Source of the DNA: Pseudonocardia acidicola
Lineage (GTDB): Bacteria; Actinomycetota; Actinomycetes; Mycobacteriales; Pseudonocardiaceae
Assembly: GCF_012911935.1 (NCBI RefSeq)
Contig: NZ_JAAXLA010000040.1
Coordinates: 1-61,068 of the forward strand
Direction of reading: 5' to 3'
Length of the DNA: 61,068 bases
Shown: positions 7,787 through 15,727 of the stretch, in pieces
Layout: each line of letters opens with the position of its first letter
Position numbering within the stretch: position 1 is the first letter of the stretch
Notes under the pieces: generated by a model
Databases searched by the model: none
Seen by the model: the letters and a program-made list of their open reading frames with translations, nothing else
What the model was told of the DNA's origin: nothing
Program-made: the position numbers and the translations under genes

Positions 7787-9075
7787 GAGGACACCTCCGA
7801 CCAGCTTCGCGCGTCCATGAGCTGTGCCCACCGCTGCAGGAAGGCGCGTTGGTTCGCGTCGTTGACCTGGCCCCGGTGGACGTTTCCGGGCAGTTCGGGA
7901 TGGTCGATGCCGGTCCCGAGACCCAGGCCGTAGTAGAGGCGCTGGCGGCGGGTGACGACGCCGTCGTTCGCCCGGGTCGCGTACTGCCAGTTGTCGCCGT
8001 CGTCCATCTCGAACACCCCGGCCGGCGAGAAGGTCATCATCACGCCCTTGCGGTAGGCCTCCTTGATCTCCTCGGGAGCGTTGCGGTTCACCAGCACCCA
8101 GGTCTGCAGCTCCGTCCGCTGCGGCCCGCGCGGCTGCCACACCCGGAACGTGCTCTGCCCGGGCAGGAAGGAGAAGTTGGGGAACACGTTCACCGAGGAC
8201 ATCGAGCCCACCATGCGCGCCCGGATCGGCCCCAACCGGTCCGCCATCTGCGCTTCCCGTGAACGCAGCCAGCTGATGACCGTGCGGTCGCCGAACGTGG
8301 CGGCGTTCCCGACCAGATCGAGGTTGAACTCCCAGCAGTGGCCGTTGACGTTGGCCTGGTAGCTGTTCTCGTAGGAGATCTTGCCGACCCCGTGGCCCAG
8401 CATCGCCTGTGCCCCGGAGTCGTGCGTCCAGCCGGCGTGCAGGGCGTCGCCGGCGAAGTTCTCGGCGGCGACCTTCCAGTTGCAGGGAAGCATCGAGCGG
8501 ATGCAGCCGGGCAGGAACTCGGTGCCGCCCTCGTCGTTGTCCAGCATCACGTCGAGGTAGTAGGTGAACTCCCCGAAGTAGTCGGCGAGCGAGGGAGCCT
8601 CCGGGTCGAACGTCGCGAAGACGAGGCCCTTGTATGTGCCGATCTTCGCGACCGGGGTCAGCCCCAGCTTGCCCCGGTCGAAGCCGGGCGTGCGCTCGAA
8701 GGCCTCGCCCTCGTGCATCCCCACGAGGCTGCCGTCCAGGCCGAAGGACCAGCCGTGGTAGTTGCACACGAACCCTCGCGCTGTGCCCGCCTCGGCGTGG
8801 CAGACGACGTTGCCCCGGTGCGGGCAGCTGTTGAGGTACGCCCCGATCGTGCCGTCACGGCCACGCACGACGATCACCCGGTCCTGGCCCATCCACGTCG
8901 TGATGAAGTCGCCGGGCCGGGGGAGCTGCGACTCGTGCGCCAGGAACAGCCAGGCCCGCGCGAAGATCCGCTCCAGTTCGAGGGCGTAGATGTCGGGGTC
9001 CCAGTAGATCGAACGGTCCACCCAGCCCTCGTCGGCGTCGATCAGGTGCCCGATCTCGGTCATCGCCCGGCTCAT
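7783..9075 (-). CDS. Aromatic-ring-hydroxylating dioxygenase alpha subunit
   Basis: A 430-residue catalytic subunit. The Rieske 2Fe-2S centre is C84-P-H86 and C104-N-Y-H107. The mononuclear iron site is visible in the segment ENFAGDALHAGWTHD near residues 200-215, which gives the two histidines and the bridging aspartate. It should insert both atoms of O2 into an aromatic ring to give a cis-dihydrodiol. The ATG at 9075 overlaps the stop of the ferredoxin gene; a second ATG at 9063 is four codons downstream. No ferredoxin reductase gene is in the operon, so electrons must come from elsewhere. Confidence 0.94.
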   Translation of the reverse strand: MSRAMTEIGHLIDADEGWVDRSIYWDPDIYALELERIFARAWLFLAHESQLPRPGDFITTWMGQDRVIVVRGRDGTIGAYLNSCPHRGNVVCHAEAGTARGFVCNYHGWSFGLDGSLVGMHEGEAFERTPGFDRGKLGLTPVAKIGTYKGLVFATFDPEAPSLADYFGEFTYYLDVMLDNDEGGTEFLPGCIRSMLPCNWKVAAENFAGDALHAGWTHDSGAQAMLGHGVGKISYENSYQANVNGHCWEFNLDLVGNAATFGDRTVISWLRSREAQMADRLGPIRARMVGSMSSVNVFPNFSFLPGQSTFRVWQPRGPQRTELQTWVLVNRNAPEEIKEAYRKGVMMTFSPAGVFEMDDGDNWQYATRANDGVVTRRQRLYYGLGLGTGIDHPELPGNVHRGQVNDANQRAFLQRWAQLMDARSWSEVSS

Positions 9076-9446
9076 GCCGCACTGCCCGAGGACGGGTCGG
9101 CGGCGTTCGGGTCGGCGGGTTCTGCGTCGAGCAGGACGCTCACCATGCCGTCGGTGACCTCGACCCGGTAGGTCCTCAGGTCCTCGGTCGCGGGGAAGCA
9201 GAGGGCGGCACCGGTGCGCACGTCGAACCGGGCCCAGTGCACAGGGCAGCTGACCTCGGCGCCTTCGAGGTCGCCCTCGGCGAGGCTGGCGAGCGCGTGG
9301 GTGCACGTGTCCGCCGTCGCGTGAAACTCGCCGTCCACGTTGTACACCGTGATCGCCTCGGTGCCCGGCGCCTCGACGCGGCGCATCGCCCCCGGGGGTA
9401 GCTCGGCCACCGGGCACACACTCGTCCGCCGCTCGGCTCGCTGCAT
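9072..9446 (-). CDS. Rieske-type ferredoxin
   Basis: A 124-residue ferredoxin with the Rieske ligands C-T-H near residue 47 and C-P-V-H about 20 residues later. The length and the segment CPVHWARFDVRTGAAL match the non-heme dioxygenase ferredoxins (BphF, CmtAd). It should pass electrons to the alpha subunit encoded next. The ATG at 9446 was chosen because it begins just before the conserved domain. A 44-bp gap separates it from the extradiol dioxygenase gene upstream. Confidence 0.9.
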   Translation of the reverse strand: MQRAERRTSVCPVAELPPGAMRRVEAPGTEAITVYNVDGEFHATADTCTHALASLAEGDLEGAEVSCPVHWARFDVRTGAALCFPATEDLRTYRVEVTDGMVSVLLDAEPADPNAADPSSGSAA

Positions 9447-9490
9447 GACAGCCGTCCTCGCCTCTCGTCGTCCGTCGGAACATGACCTGG

Positions 9491-10318
9491 TCACGCGGCG
9501 TGCACCTCGACGAAGCCGAGGCCGGTGATCCACTGCGGCACGGGCTGGTATGCGATCAGCTCGCCACGGCGGTTCGGGACGGCGGACAGCGCCGCGGCGA
9601 AGTTCCTGATCTCCAGCGCCCCGTTGCCGCCGTCGCGCACCACGTCGTCGTCGCTCATCGCGCACAGGCCCTCGACGTCGCCTGTGGTGACGAGCTCGAG
9701 GATCATCTGGTCGAACTCGGTGTTGACCCGTCCCATGTCGGCCTCGCCGACGGAGTGGCTGATCCCGCCGCTGCCGATGACCGCGACGCGCTCGTCGCCC
9801 GGCCACGCCTCGACGGCGCTGCGCACCAGCCGGCCCAGGAGCGCGGCGCGCCGCATCGGGATCACCGGGTCGACGCCGCAGGCCAGGTAGAAGGGGATGA
9901 CGGGGAGGTCACCCGCCGGGGCGACGACGAGTTGCTGGGGAATGGCGACGCTGTGGTCGACCGTGAGGACCTTGGCGCACGCGAGGTCGAAGTCCCCGGC
10001 CAGCACGTGACGCAGGACGTGGTCGGCCAGTTCGGGGTGGTGCGGGACGACCCGGCGGTCGAGGCCCGGCATCCGGTCGATCGGACCGTCGAGCTCGCCG
10101 ATCCCGATGACCGCCTGCGGCAGGCAGCCGGGACCGAAGAGGATGTAGTGATCGGTGCCGAAGACGACGACGACGTCCGCGCGCAGCTCGGCGAGGCGCC
10201 GGGATGCCTCGGCATAGGCGTCGAACACGGCGCCGGACACCTCGGCCGGTACCGCGCCGGGTGCGGCGAAGATCAGCGGGTCGTGCGGGACGAGGAAACC
10301 TCCGACGATCTGTCCCAT
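9491..10318 (-). CDS. Class III extradiol ring-cleavage dioxygenase, LigB-like catalytic subunit
   Basis: A 275-residue LigB-superfamily enzyme. Candidate Fe(II) ligands are H12 (in LVPHDP), H57 (in FGTDHYILF) and a late glutamate in LEIRNFAAALS, matching the two-His-one-Glu arrangement. GSGGISHSVGE carries the family's second-shell histidine. The next gene upstream encodes a LigA-like small subunit, so the pair resembles protocatechuate 4,5-dioxygenase, except that the subunits are separate. It should open a catecholic ring next to its hydroxyls. The substrate is not certain; a 2,3-dihydroxy acid produced by the neighbouring dioxygenase is likely. Confidence 0.88.
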   Translation of the reverse strand: MGQIVGGFLVPHDPLIFAAPGAVPAEVSGAVFDAYAEASRRLAELRADVVVVFGTDHYILFGPGCLPQAVIGIGELDGPIDRMPGLDRRVVPHHPELADHVLRHVLAGDFDLACAKVLTVDHSVAIPQQLVVAPAGDLPVIPFYLACGVDPVIPMRRAALLGRLVRSAVEAWPGDERVAVIGSGGISHSVGEADMGRVNTEFDQMILELVTTGDVEGLCAMSDDDVVRDGGNGALEIRNFAAALSAVPNRRGELIAYQPVPQWITGLGFVEVHAA

Positions 10319-10320
10319 GA

Positions 10321-10593
10321 CTACGCCTTCCCCTCGGTGTCCCGCGGCCCCGCGATACGCCGCAGATAGCTCGCCATGTCCTGGCGGGCGAGCTGCCAGT
10401 AGCCCATGAGCAGCATCGGATTGACCCCTCGTTCCCGGAGCGCGTGCAGGTCGAAGGCGCAGATCAGCTCGATCTCCTCGGTGGTGAGGCGGTAGGTCGC
10501 GAGAAGCGCCCGTGGGTCGTCCCGGAAGGCCTTCCTGGCCGTCCGGTCGACGCTGAGGTCGTAGAGGACCTTCTCGAGCATGGTCTGGCTCAT
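10321..10593 (-). CDS. LigA-like small subunit of an extradiol dioxygenase
   Basis: A 90-residue, mainly helical protein. It resembles the LigA alpha subunit of protocatechuate 4,5-dioxygenase: an opening LEKVLYDLSVDRTARKAF, an LTxEEIELI helix, and GVNPMLLMGYWQL near the C-terminus. It overlaps the upstream hydrolase stop (ATGA) and is 2 bp from the catalytic subunit. In LigAB the small subunit caps the active site. Its presence supports class III cleavage of a carboxylated catechol. Confidence 0.85.
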   Translation of the reverse strand: MSQTMLEKVLYDLSVDRTARKAFRDDPRALLATYRLTTEEIELICAFDLHALRERGVNPMLLMGYWQLARQDMASYLRRIAGPRDTEGKA

Positions 10594-11435
10594 CCGAGCC
10601 CCTCGGCGAACAAGCTGACCTGCTCTGCGAAGGCGACCGGCCGCTCCAGCTGGACCCAGTGCCCGCAGCGGCCGAACACGTGCAGGTCGGCCGCCGGGAT
10701 GTGCCTGCTCGCGAACAGCCCCGCCTCGAGCGGCACGACCCGGTCCTGCTGACCGTGCAGGATCAGCGCGGGTGCGGTGACCTTGGCCAGGAACCCCGCA
10801 CCGGCCCCGCGCACCGTGCCGCCGTCGGTGCCCGCCGGTTCCGGGACGAGCCGGCGGAACGCCTCCTGCGCGCCGGGCCGCGCCGAGAGCGCGTACCGCG
10901 CAGCGACCATCTCGTCGGTCACGATGTCCGGGTCGAAGGGGAACTCCTGCAGGATCGCCCGCATGTTGTCCGGGCTCGGTTCGTAGTACCAGCCCGAGCG
11001 CAGCCCCGCGGTCATCGGGAACTCCCCGGCCGGGGTGCCGAGCAGCACCAGGCCGGTGACCCGCTCCGGGGCGAACACCGCCGTCGCGATCGCGAGCGCA
11101 CCGCCGAAGCTGTTGCCGACGAGGACCGCGCGGTCGACCTCCAGCGCGTCCAGAAACGCCAGCAGGTGGGCGACCCACAGCTTGATGTCGTACCGGCCGT
11201 CTTCCCTGAATTCGGTCAGCCCGTATCCGGCGATGTCCGGGGCGATTGTGCGGAAATTTCCGGCAAGCAGCGGTGTCACGCCGTTCCAGTTGCTGTACGC
11301 ACTCACGCCTGGTCCGGACCCGTGGAGCAGGACGAGAGGCGCGCCGTCACCGTTGTCGTAGTAATTCGTCCGGTGTCCGGCGGCCTGCACCGTCAAGCCC
11401 GCCGGAACTTCCCGAGAATGCTCGGTGACTGTCAT
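10590..11435 (-). CDS. Alpha/beta hydrolase, probable meta-cleavage product hydrolase
   Basis: A 281-residue hydrolase. It has LLHGSGPGVSAYSNW near residues 37-51, the pattern of the C-C hydrolase group (BphD, HsaD, CmtE). The nucleophile elbow is GNSFGG and the catalytic histidine is in FGRCGHWVQLE. The ATG at 11435 fits the domain start; an earlier in-frame start would pass through the operator palindromes. It is the first gene of the operon and would hydrolyse the ring-opened dienoate. Regulation is probably by the divergent TetR protein through the palindromes at 11447-11496. Confidence 0.88.
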   Translation of the reverse strand: MTVTEHSREVPAGLTVQAAGHRTNYYDNGDGAPLVLLHGSGPGVSAYSNWNGVTPLLAGNFRTIAPDIAGYGLTEFREDGRYDIKLWVAHLLAFLDALEVDRAVLVGNSFGGALAIATAVFAPERVTGLVLLGTPAGEFPMTAGLRSGWYYEPSPDNMRAILQEFPFDPDIVTDEMVAARYALSARPGAQEAFRRLVPEPAGTDGGTVRGAGAGFLAKVTAPALILHGQQDRVVPLEAGLFASRHIPAADLHVFGRCGHWVQLERPVAFAEQVSLFAEGLG

Positions 11436-11446
11436 GACGCTCCGTT

Positions 11447-11462
11447 TTGATAGGGCTATCAA
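11447..11462. promoter_or_regulatory. Palindromic operator candidate 1 for the catabolic operon
   Basis: A perfect inverted repeat, TTGATAG-GG-CTATCAA, lies 12 bp upstream of the hydrolase ATG. It stands out as AT-rich in this GC-rich DNA. It is between divergent hydrolase and TetR genes, where a TetR dimer site or promoter element is expected. TetR binding is inferred. Confidence 0.6.
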
Positions 11463-11478
11463 TGGCCGACAGTCTGCG

Positions 11479-11496
11479 CTCGTGCGCACGCACGAG
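11479..11496. promoter_or_regulatory. Palindromic operator candidate 2 in the same intergenic region
   Basis: A perfect inverted repeat, CTCGTGCG-CA-CGCACGAG, is centred 33 bp from the first palindrome. Its sequence differs from the first, so the two may serve different proteins or only one may be the TetR site. Confidence 0.55.
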
Positions 11497-11559
11497 TCAA
11501 GAGGCCGCGCGACCACCGTCGGCTCGGGCGGGCGGGCGCGGCGCGGCTAGGCTGCTCCG

Positions 11560-12300
11560 ATGGCACGTCGAGCTCCGGAGCCGCACGGCACAGTCAGCAC
11601 CGGCGACAAGGGGGAGCCGGCTCGTGGGCCCGACGGCGACGGCGACTGGGATCGCCGCCGGCGGGAGATCCTCGAAGCCGCCGCGCAGGTGTTCTACCTG
11701 CGCGGCTTCGAGCGCGGGACGACGAAGGAGATCGCGGCGCTGGTCGGGCTGACCCAACCGGCCATCTACCACTACGTGGGCAGCAAGCACGATCTCCTGG
11801 TGGAGATCGCCCGCCAGGTGGACAGGGACTTCGCCGCCTCCACCGCTGCGGCGTTCCGGGCCAGCACCGACCCGGTCGAGCAGTTGCGCAGCGTGATATT
11901 CGCGTTCACCGCTGCGCTGGCCCGCAACCGGTACTCCTACGCCGTGTACTGGAAGGAGTACCGGACGTTCCCGCCCGACGTCGCCCGTGCGGTCGCGGCC
12001 GACACGCGGTCGTTCATCGAGCAGGTGACTCAGCTCGTCGAGCGCGTCCAGGCCGTCGGCGCGCTGCCCGCGGACCAGCCCACCGAGATCATCACGAACG
12101 GCCTGCTCGGCATGCTGTCCTGGATGTACTGGTGGTACCAGCCGGACGGGCCGCACACTCCCGACAGCATCGCGCGGGCCTTCATCGCACTGATCGGACT
12201 GCCCGACGGACCTCCGCCCCCTGCTCTGGATGCGTCGCTGCGATCCGCGCCGCCTCCGGAGTCGCCATCGGCAGCCGACCGGGACCGACCGGGCCCCTAG
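11560..12300 (+). CDS. TetR-family transcriptional regulator of the aromatic operon
   Basis: A 246-residue regulator. The helix-turn-helix lies at about residues 30-75, reading ILEAAAQVFYLRGFERGTTKEIAALVGLTQPAIYHYVGSKHDLL. The ligand domain resembles KstR2-type regulators, which sense acyl-CoA or aromatic metabolites. A TAGGCT element about 8 nt before the ATG and the lack of a ribosome site suggest a leaderless transcript. It is divergent from the hydrolase operon and probably represses it through the 11447-11496 palindromes. The proline-rich last 35 residues are outside the fold. Confidence 0.9.
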   Translation: MARRAPEPHGTVSTGDKGEPARGPDGDGDWDRRRREILEAAAQVFYLRGFERGTTKEIAALVGLTQPAIYHYVGSKHDLLVEIARQVDRDFAASTAAAFRASTDPVEQLRSVIFAFTAALARNRYSYAVYWKEYRTFPPDVARAVAADTRSFIEQVTQLVERVQAVGALPADQPTEIITNGLLGMLSWMYWWYQPDGPHTPDSIARAFIALIGLPDGPPPPALDASLRSAPPPESPSAADRDRPGP

Positions 12301-12331
12301 TCGACGGTGTCGCCGTTGTGCGACAGGAACG

Positions 12332-12409
12332 CTGCGGGACACCGTGGTCCACCTGTGGACGTGCGCGGACGACGGACGGATCACGCAGTTCCTGAGCTTC
12401 GGACGAGAG
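12332..12409 (+). pseudogene. Possible remnant of a SnoaL-like (NTF2 fold) gene
   Basis: In one plus-strand frame the bases read DTVVHLWTCADDGRITQFLSFGRE. This closely resembles the last strand pair of SnoaL-like polyketide cyclase proteins (hxW.v.dGrI.rf.sf). No start or upstream domain is present in that frame, so it would be a fragment. It ends 2 bp before the stop of the convergent DNA-binding gene. The match is short, so confidence is low. Confidence 0.3.
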
Positions 12410-12411
12410 CC

Positions 12412-12804
12412 TCAGCTGTCGGGCGGGAAATCGAAGACGTAGCCCACTCCGCGGACCGTGCGGATGTGGGTCGGCGAGTCCGGGTTCTCCTCGATCCTGC
12501 AGCGCAGCCGCCTGATGTGAACCTCGAGATACTTGCGGTCGGCGGTCCTCGGGCCCCACGCGGCGTCGAGCAGTTCGCGGCGGCTGACCACGCGGCCCGC
12601 GTTGCCCATCAGCTGGCGCAACAGCAGGAACTCCTTGTGGGGCAGGTTCACGGGCGCACCCCGGACGAACAGCTGGTGCCCGTCGACCTGCAACTCCACG
12701 TCACCGATCGCGATGAAACGCAGATGTCCGAGCGTCTGCGGGTAGACCGCCAGGTAGCGGATCGTGGGCGGCTCGTGAACGAAGTGACGATCGGACGCGG
12801 ACAT
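12412..12804 (-). CDS. Receiver-less OmpR/PhoB-type winged-helix DNA-binding protein
   Basis: A 130-residue protein with a C-terminal winged helix of the OmpR/PhoB type. It shows HKEFLLLRQLMGNAGRVVSRRELLDAAWG, the recognition helix region KYLEVHIRRLRCRIEE, and the wing TVRGVGYVFDF. There is no receiver domain; the first 40 residues replace it. Its ATG overlaps the pstB stop (TGATG), so it is co-translated with the phosphate transporter. A phosphate-linked regulatory role is inferred from that coupling. Confidence 0.85.
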   Translation of the reverse strand: MSASDRHFVHEPPTIRYLAVYPQTLGHLRFIAIGDVELQVDGHQLFVRGAPVNLPHKEFLLLRQLMGNAGRVVSRRELLDAAWGPRTADRKYLEVHIRRLRCRIEENPDSPTHIRTVRGVGYVFDFPPDS

Positions 12805-13580
12805 CAGCCGAATCGCCCCGAAACATAGTCCTCGGTGGCCTGCTCGCGGGGTTGCGAGAAGATCCTCTCGGTGTCGTCGAGCTCGACGAGGCGGCCCGGC
12901 TGGCCCGGGCCGGGCAGGTTGAAGAAGCCGGTCCGGTCCGATATCCGGGCGGCCTGCTGCATGTTGTGGGTGACGATGACGATCGTGTACTCCCGCTTGA
13001 TCTCGCTGATGAGGTCCTCGATCGCGAGGGTGGAGATCGGGTCGAGGGCCGAGCAGGGCTCGTCCATCAGGAGCACGTCGGGCTGCACGGCGATCGCGCG
13101 GGCGATGCACAGCCGCTGTTGCTGCCCGCCGGACAGACCGCCCCCCGGTTTGTCCAGCCGGTCCTTGACCTCCGGCCACAGGTTCGCGTCCCGCAACGCC
13201 TGCTCGCACATGTGCTCGAGCCGCGGCCTGTCCCGCACGCCCTGCAGTTTCAGGCCGGCGACCACGTTGTCACGCACCGACATGGTGGGGAACGGGTTGG
13301 GCCGCTGGAAGACCATGCCGACGGTGCGGCGCACCTGGACCGGGTCGACGTCGGGGGCGTAGATGTCCTCGTCGTCCAGTTCCACCCGGCCGACGACCCG
13401 TGCTCCGGGGATGACCTCGTGCATCCGGTTGAGGGTGCGCAGCACGGTCGACTTGCCGCAGCCCGAGGGGCCGATGAAGGCGGTCACCGCCCGGGCCGGT
13501 ATCGACAGGCTGACCTCTTGCACGGCGTGGAACTTGCCGTAGTAGATGTCGACGTCCTTCATCCGGATCTGCCTGGCCAT
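12804..13580 (-). CDS. pstB: Phosphate ABC transporter ATP-binding protein
   Basis: A 258-residue ATPase. Walker A is GPSGCGKST near residues 38-46, the Q-loop is in VFQRPNPFP, the ABC signature is LSGGQQQR, Walker B is DVLLMDEPCSALDP, and the switch histidine is in IVIVTHNMQQAAR. PNPFPMS-type and LNRMxE-type segments are typical of PstB. It is fourth in pstS-C-A-B on the minus strand and energises inorganic phosphate import. Confidence 0.96.
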   Translation of the reverse strand: MARQIRMKDVDIYYGKFHAVQEVSLSIPARAVTAFIGPSGCGKSTVLRTLNRMHEVIPGARVVGRVELDDEDIYAPDVDPVQVRRTVGMVFQRPNPFPTMSVRDNVVAGLKLQGVRDRPRLEHMCEQALRDANLWPEVKDRLDKPGGGLSGGQQQRLCIARAIAVQPDVLLMDEPCSALDPISTLAIEDLISEIKREYTIVIVTHNMQQAARISDRTGFFNLPGPGQPGRLVELDDTERIFSQPREQATEDYVSGRFG

Positions 13581-13594
13581 GACGAACCCACTTC

Positions 13595-14647
13595 TCAGCC
13601 GCGGACGCGCGCGAAGCGCGCGATGAATCGGGCGATGATGTTCAGCAGCAGCACGATGATGATCAGGACCAGGGCGGCGGCCCAGGCCCGGTTGATCGCC
13701 GTCTCGTCGGGCAACCCCGCCTCCTGGTACACGAACAGCGGCAGTGCGGCCTGCGGGCCGGAGAACGGGTTGGCGTTGAGCGCGGTGTTGCCGAAGACCG
13801 TGACCAGCAGCGGCGCCGTCTCCCCGGTCACGCGGGCCACCGCCAGCATCACCCCGGTGACGATGCCGGGGAGGGCGGTGGGGAGCACGATCCGCAGCAC
13901 GGTCACCCACTTGCGGACGCCCAGGGCGTAGCTGCCCTCACGCAGGCCGGCCGGCACGATCTTCAGCATCTCCTCGGTGGCCCGCACGACGGTCGGGAGC
14001 ATGAGGATCGCCAGCGCCAGCGCACCGGCGAAGCCGGAGAACGGCTGGCCCAGCGCCAGGATCCAGAACGCCAGGATGAACAGGCCGGCGACGATCGACG
14101 GCAGTCCGGTCATGACGTCGACGTAGAAGCTCACCAGTCGCCCGAGCCGGCCCGAGCTGTACTCCACCAGGTAGATGGCGACGACGATGCCGAACGGGAC
14201 CGCCAGCAGCGTCGCCAGCCCGACCTGCTGGATCGTGCCGACGATGGCCTGGTAGATCCCCCCGTCGGGGTCCTGCTCGGCGACCCCGCGCATCGTGGTC
14301 GTCAGGAACGCCGGGCTGAGCGCCTGCAGGCCCTTGACGATCGTGAAACCGAGGACCGCCACCAGCGGGAGCACCGCGGCGACGGTGCAGACCACCAGCA
14401 TGGTGGTGACGAAGCGGTCCTTCGCTTTCCGTGAACCTTCGACCACGGCGGACAGGGCGGTCTGCGCGACGATGTAGAGCACGGCGGCGAACACCAGGAA
14501 GTCGGCGCGCCCCTGCATCGGTGTGACGGCGAACAGGAGCGCGGTCACGGCCACCGCTGCGACCGCGATCGCCGGGAGCGCCCAGCCCGGCAGTCGCGGT
14601 CGGCGCAGCATCGGAGGAGCGGCAGGGGTGCCGGGGGTGCTGCTCAC
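13595..14647 (-). CDS. pstA: Phosphate ABC transporter permease PstA
   Basis: A 350-residue permease. It has an N-terminal pair of hydrophobic segments before the core, then six typical transmembrane segments. The cytoplasmic loop reads EEMLKIVPAGLREGSYALGVRKWVTV, the EAA-like motif that contacts PstB. The GTG start at 14647 overlaps the pstC stop (GTGA). The extra N-terminal hydrophobic pair is longer than in E. coli PstA but common in actinobacteria. Confidence 0.94.
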   Translation of the reverse strand: MSSTPGTPAAPPMLRRPRLPGWALPAIAVAAVAVTALLFAVTPMQGRADFLVFAAVLYIVAQTALSAVVEGSRKAKDRFVTTMLVVCTVAAVLPLVAVLGFTIVKGLQALSPAFLTTTMRGVAEQDPDGGIYQAIVGTIQQVGLATLLAVPFGIVVAIYLVEYSSGRLGRLVSFYVDVMTGLPSIVAGLFILAFWILALGQPFSGFAGALALAILMLPTVVRATEEMLKIVPAGLREGSYALGVRKWVTVLRIVLPTALPGIVTGVMLAVARVTGETAPLLVTVFGNTALNANPFSGPQAALPLFVYQEAGLPDETAINRAWAAALVLIIIVLLLNIIARFIARFARVRG

Positions 14648-15690
14648 AGCGCCCCCCCGCGGCCGTTGCGGCGGACGATCGCTCGCGCGGCGAAGTTGAC
14701 GACGAGGGTGATGACGAACAGCACGAGACCCGAGGCGATCAGGGCACCCCGGCCGATGGCTCCGGCCTCTCCGTAGCGGTTGGCGATGTTGGCGGCGATC
14801 GTGTTGCCTCCGGGTTCGAGGATGTGGATGCTGATCTCGTAGTTGGCGGAGAGGACCAGCGCGACGGCGATCGTCTCGCCGATCGCGCGCCCGAATCCCA
14901 GCACCGTCGCGCTGATGACGCCCGAGCGTCCGTAGGGCAGCACGGCGGTGCGGACCATCTCCCATCTGGTGGCGCCGATCGCCCACGCCGCTTCCTTGTG
15001 GTCCGCGGGCGTCTGCGCGAAGACCTCCCGAGAGATCGCGGCGACGATCGGGAGGACCATCACCGCGAGCACGATGGACGCGGCGAAGACCGACTTCCCG
15101 TAGGTGCCGTTCGAGGCGAACAGCGGGATGAACCCGAGATAGCGGTTCAGGAAGGTCGCGAGCGGGATCAGGGCCGGGACGAGGTAGATCAGCCCCCAGA
15201 GACCGAAGATCACGCTCGGCACGGCGGCGAGCAGGTCCACGACGTAGCCGAGCGGGCGGGCCAGCCACCGCGGGGCGTACTGGCTGGTCATCAGCGCGAC
15301 ACCGATCGCCACGGGCACGCTGATGAGCAGGGCGAGCAGGGACGTGAGCACGCTCCCGAAGGCCACGGCGGCGATGCCGAAGGACACCGGTGTGCCGTCG
15401 GGGTCCCAGTTGAGCGTGGTGAAGAAGTTCGTTGTGTTCGCGGCGAGAGCGGGGATGGCCTCGATGACGAGGAAGACCGCGATCGCCGCCATGATGACGA
15501 GCAGCAGCGCGCCGGATCCTCGCGCGAGGATCGCGAACACCGCGTCGCCATGTGCCCGTTCGCGTGTCCGCAGGGGCCTATCGGGCTGGGCGCCGTCCGG
15601 CGGCGTGCCGTGCCGGGACCGGCGCCGTCCGGCGGAGCCGCGCCGGACCCATGCGTTCAGCGACGTCACGCGCTGGTTCGGTTCGTCCAT
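14644..15690 (-). CDS. pstC: Phosphate ABC transporter permease PstC
   Basis: A 348-residue permease. An arginine-rich cytosolic N-terminus of about 50 residues precedes six transmembrane segments. The ABC-contact loop reads EVFAQTPADHKEAAWAIGATRWEMVRTAVLPYG, followed by GFGRAIGETIAVALVL, a typical PstC signature. It is 37 bp downstream of pstS and coupled to pstA. Confidence 0.95.
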   Translation of the reverse strand: MDEPNQRVTSLNAWVRRGSAGRRRSRHGTPPDGAQPDRPLRTRERAHGDAVFAILARGSGALLLVIMAAIAVFLVIEAIPALAANTTNFFTTLNWDPDGTPVSFGIAAVAFGSVLTSLLALLISVPVAIGVALMTSQYAPRWLARPLGYVVDLLAAVPSVIFGLWGLIYLVPALIPLATFLNRYLGFIPLFASNGTYGKSVFAASIVLAVMVLPIVAAISREVFAQTPADHKEAAWAIGATRWEMVRTAVLPYGRSGVISATVLGFGRAIGETIAVALVLSANYEISIHILEPGGNTIAANIANRYGEAGAIGRGALIASGLVLFVITLVVNFAARAIVRRNGRGGAL

Positions 15691-15727
15691 CCCACCGCCT
15701 CACACCCGGGCTCCCGCACCGAACGCC

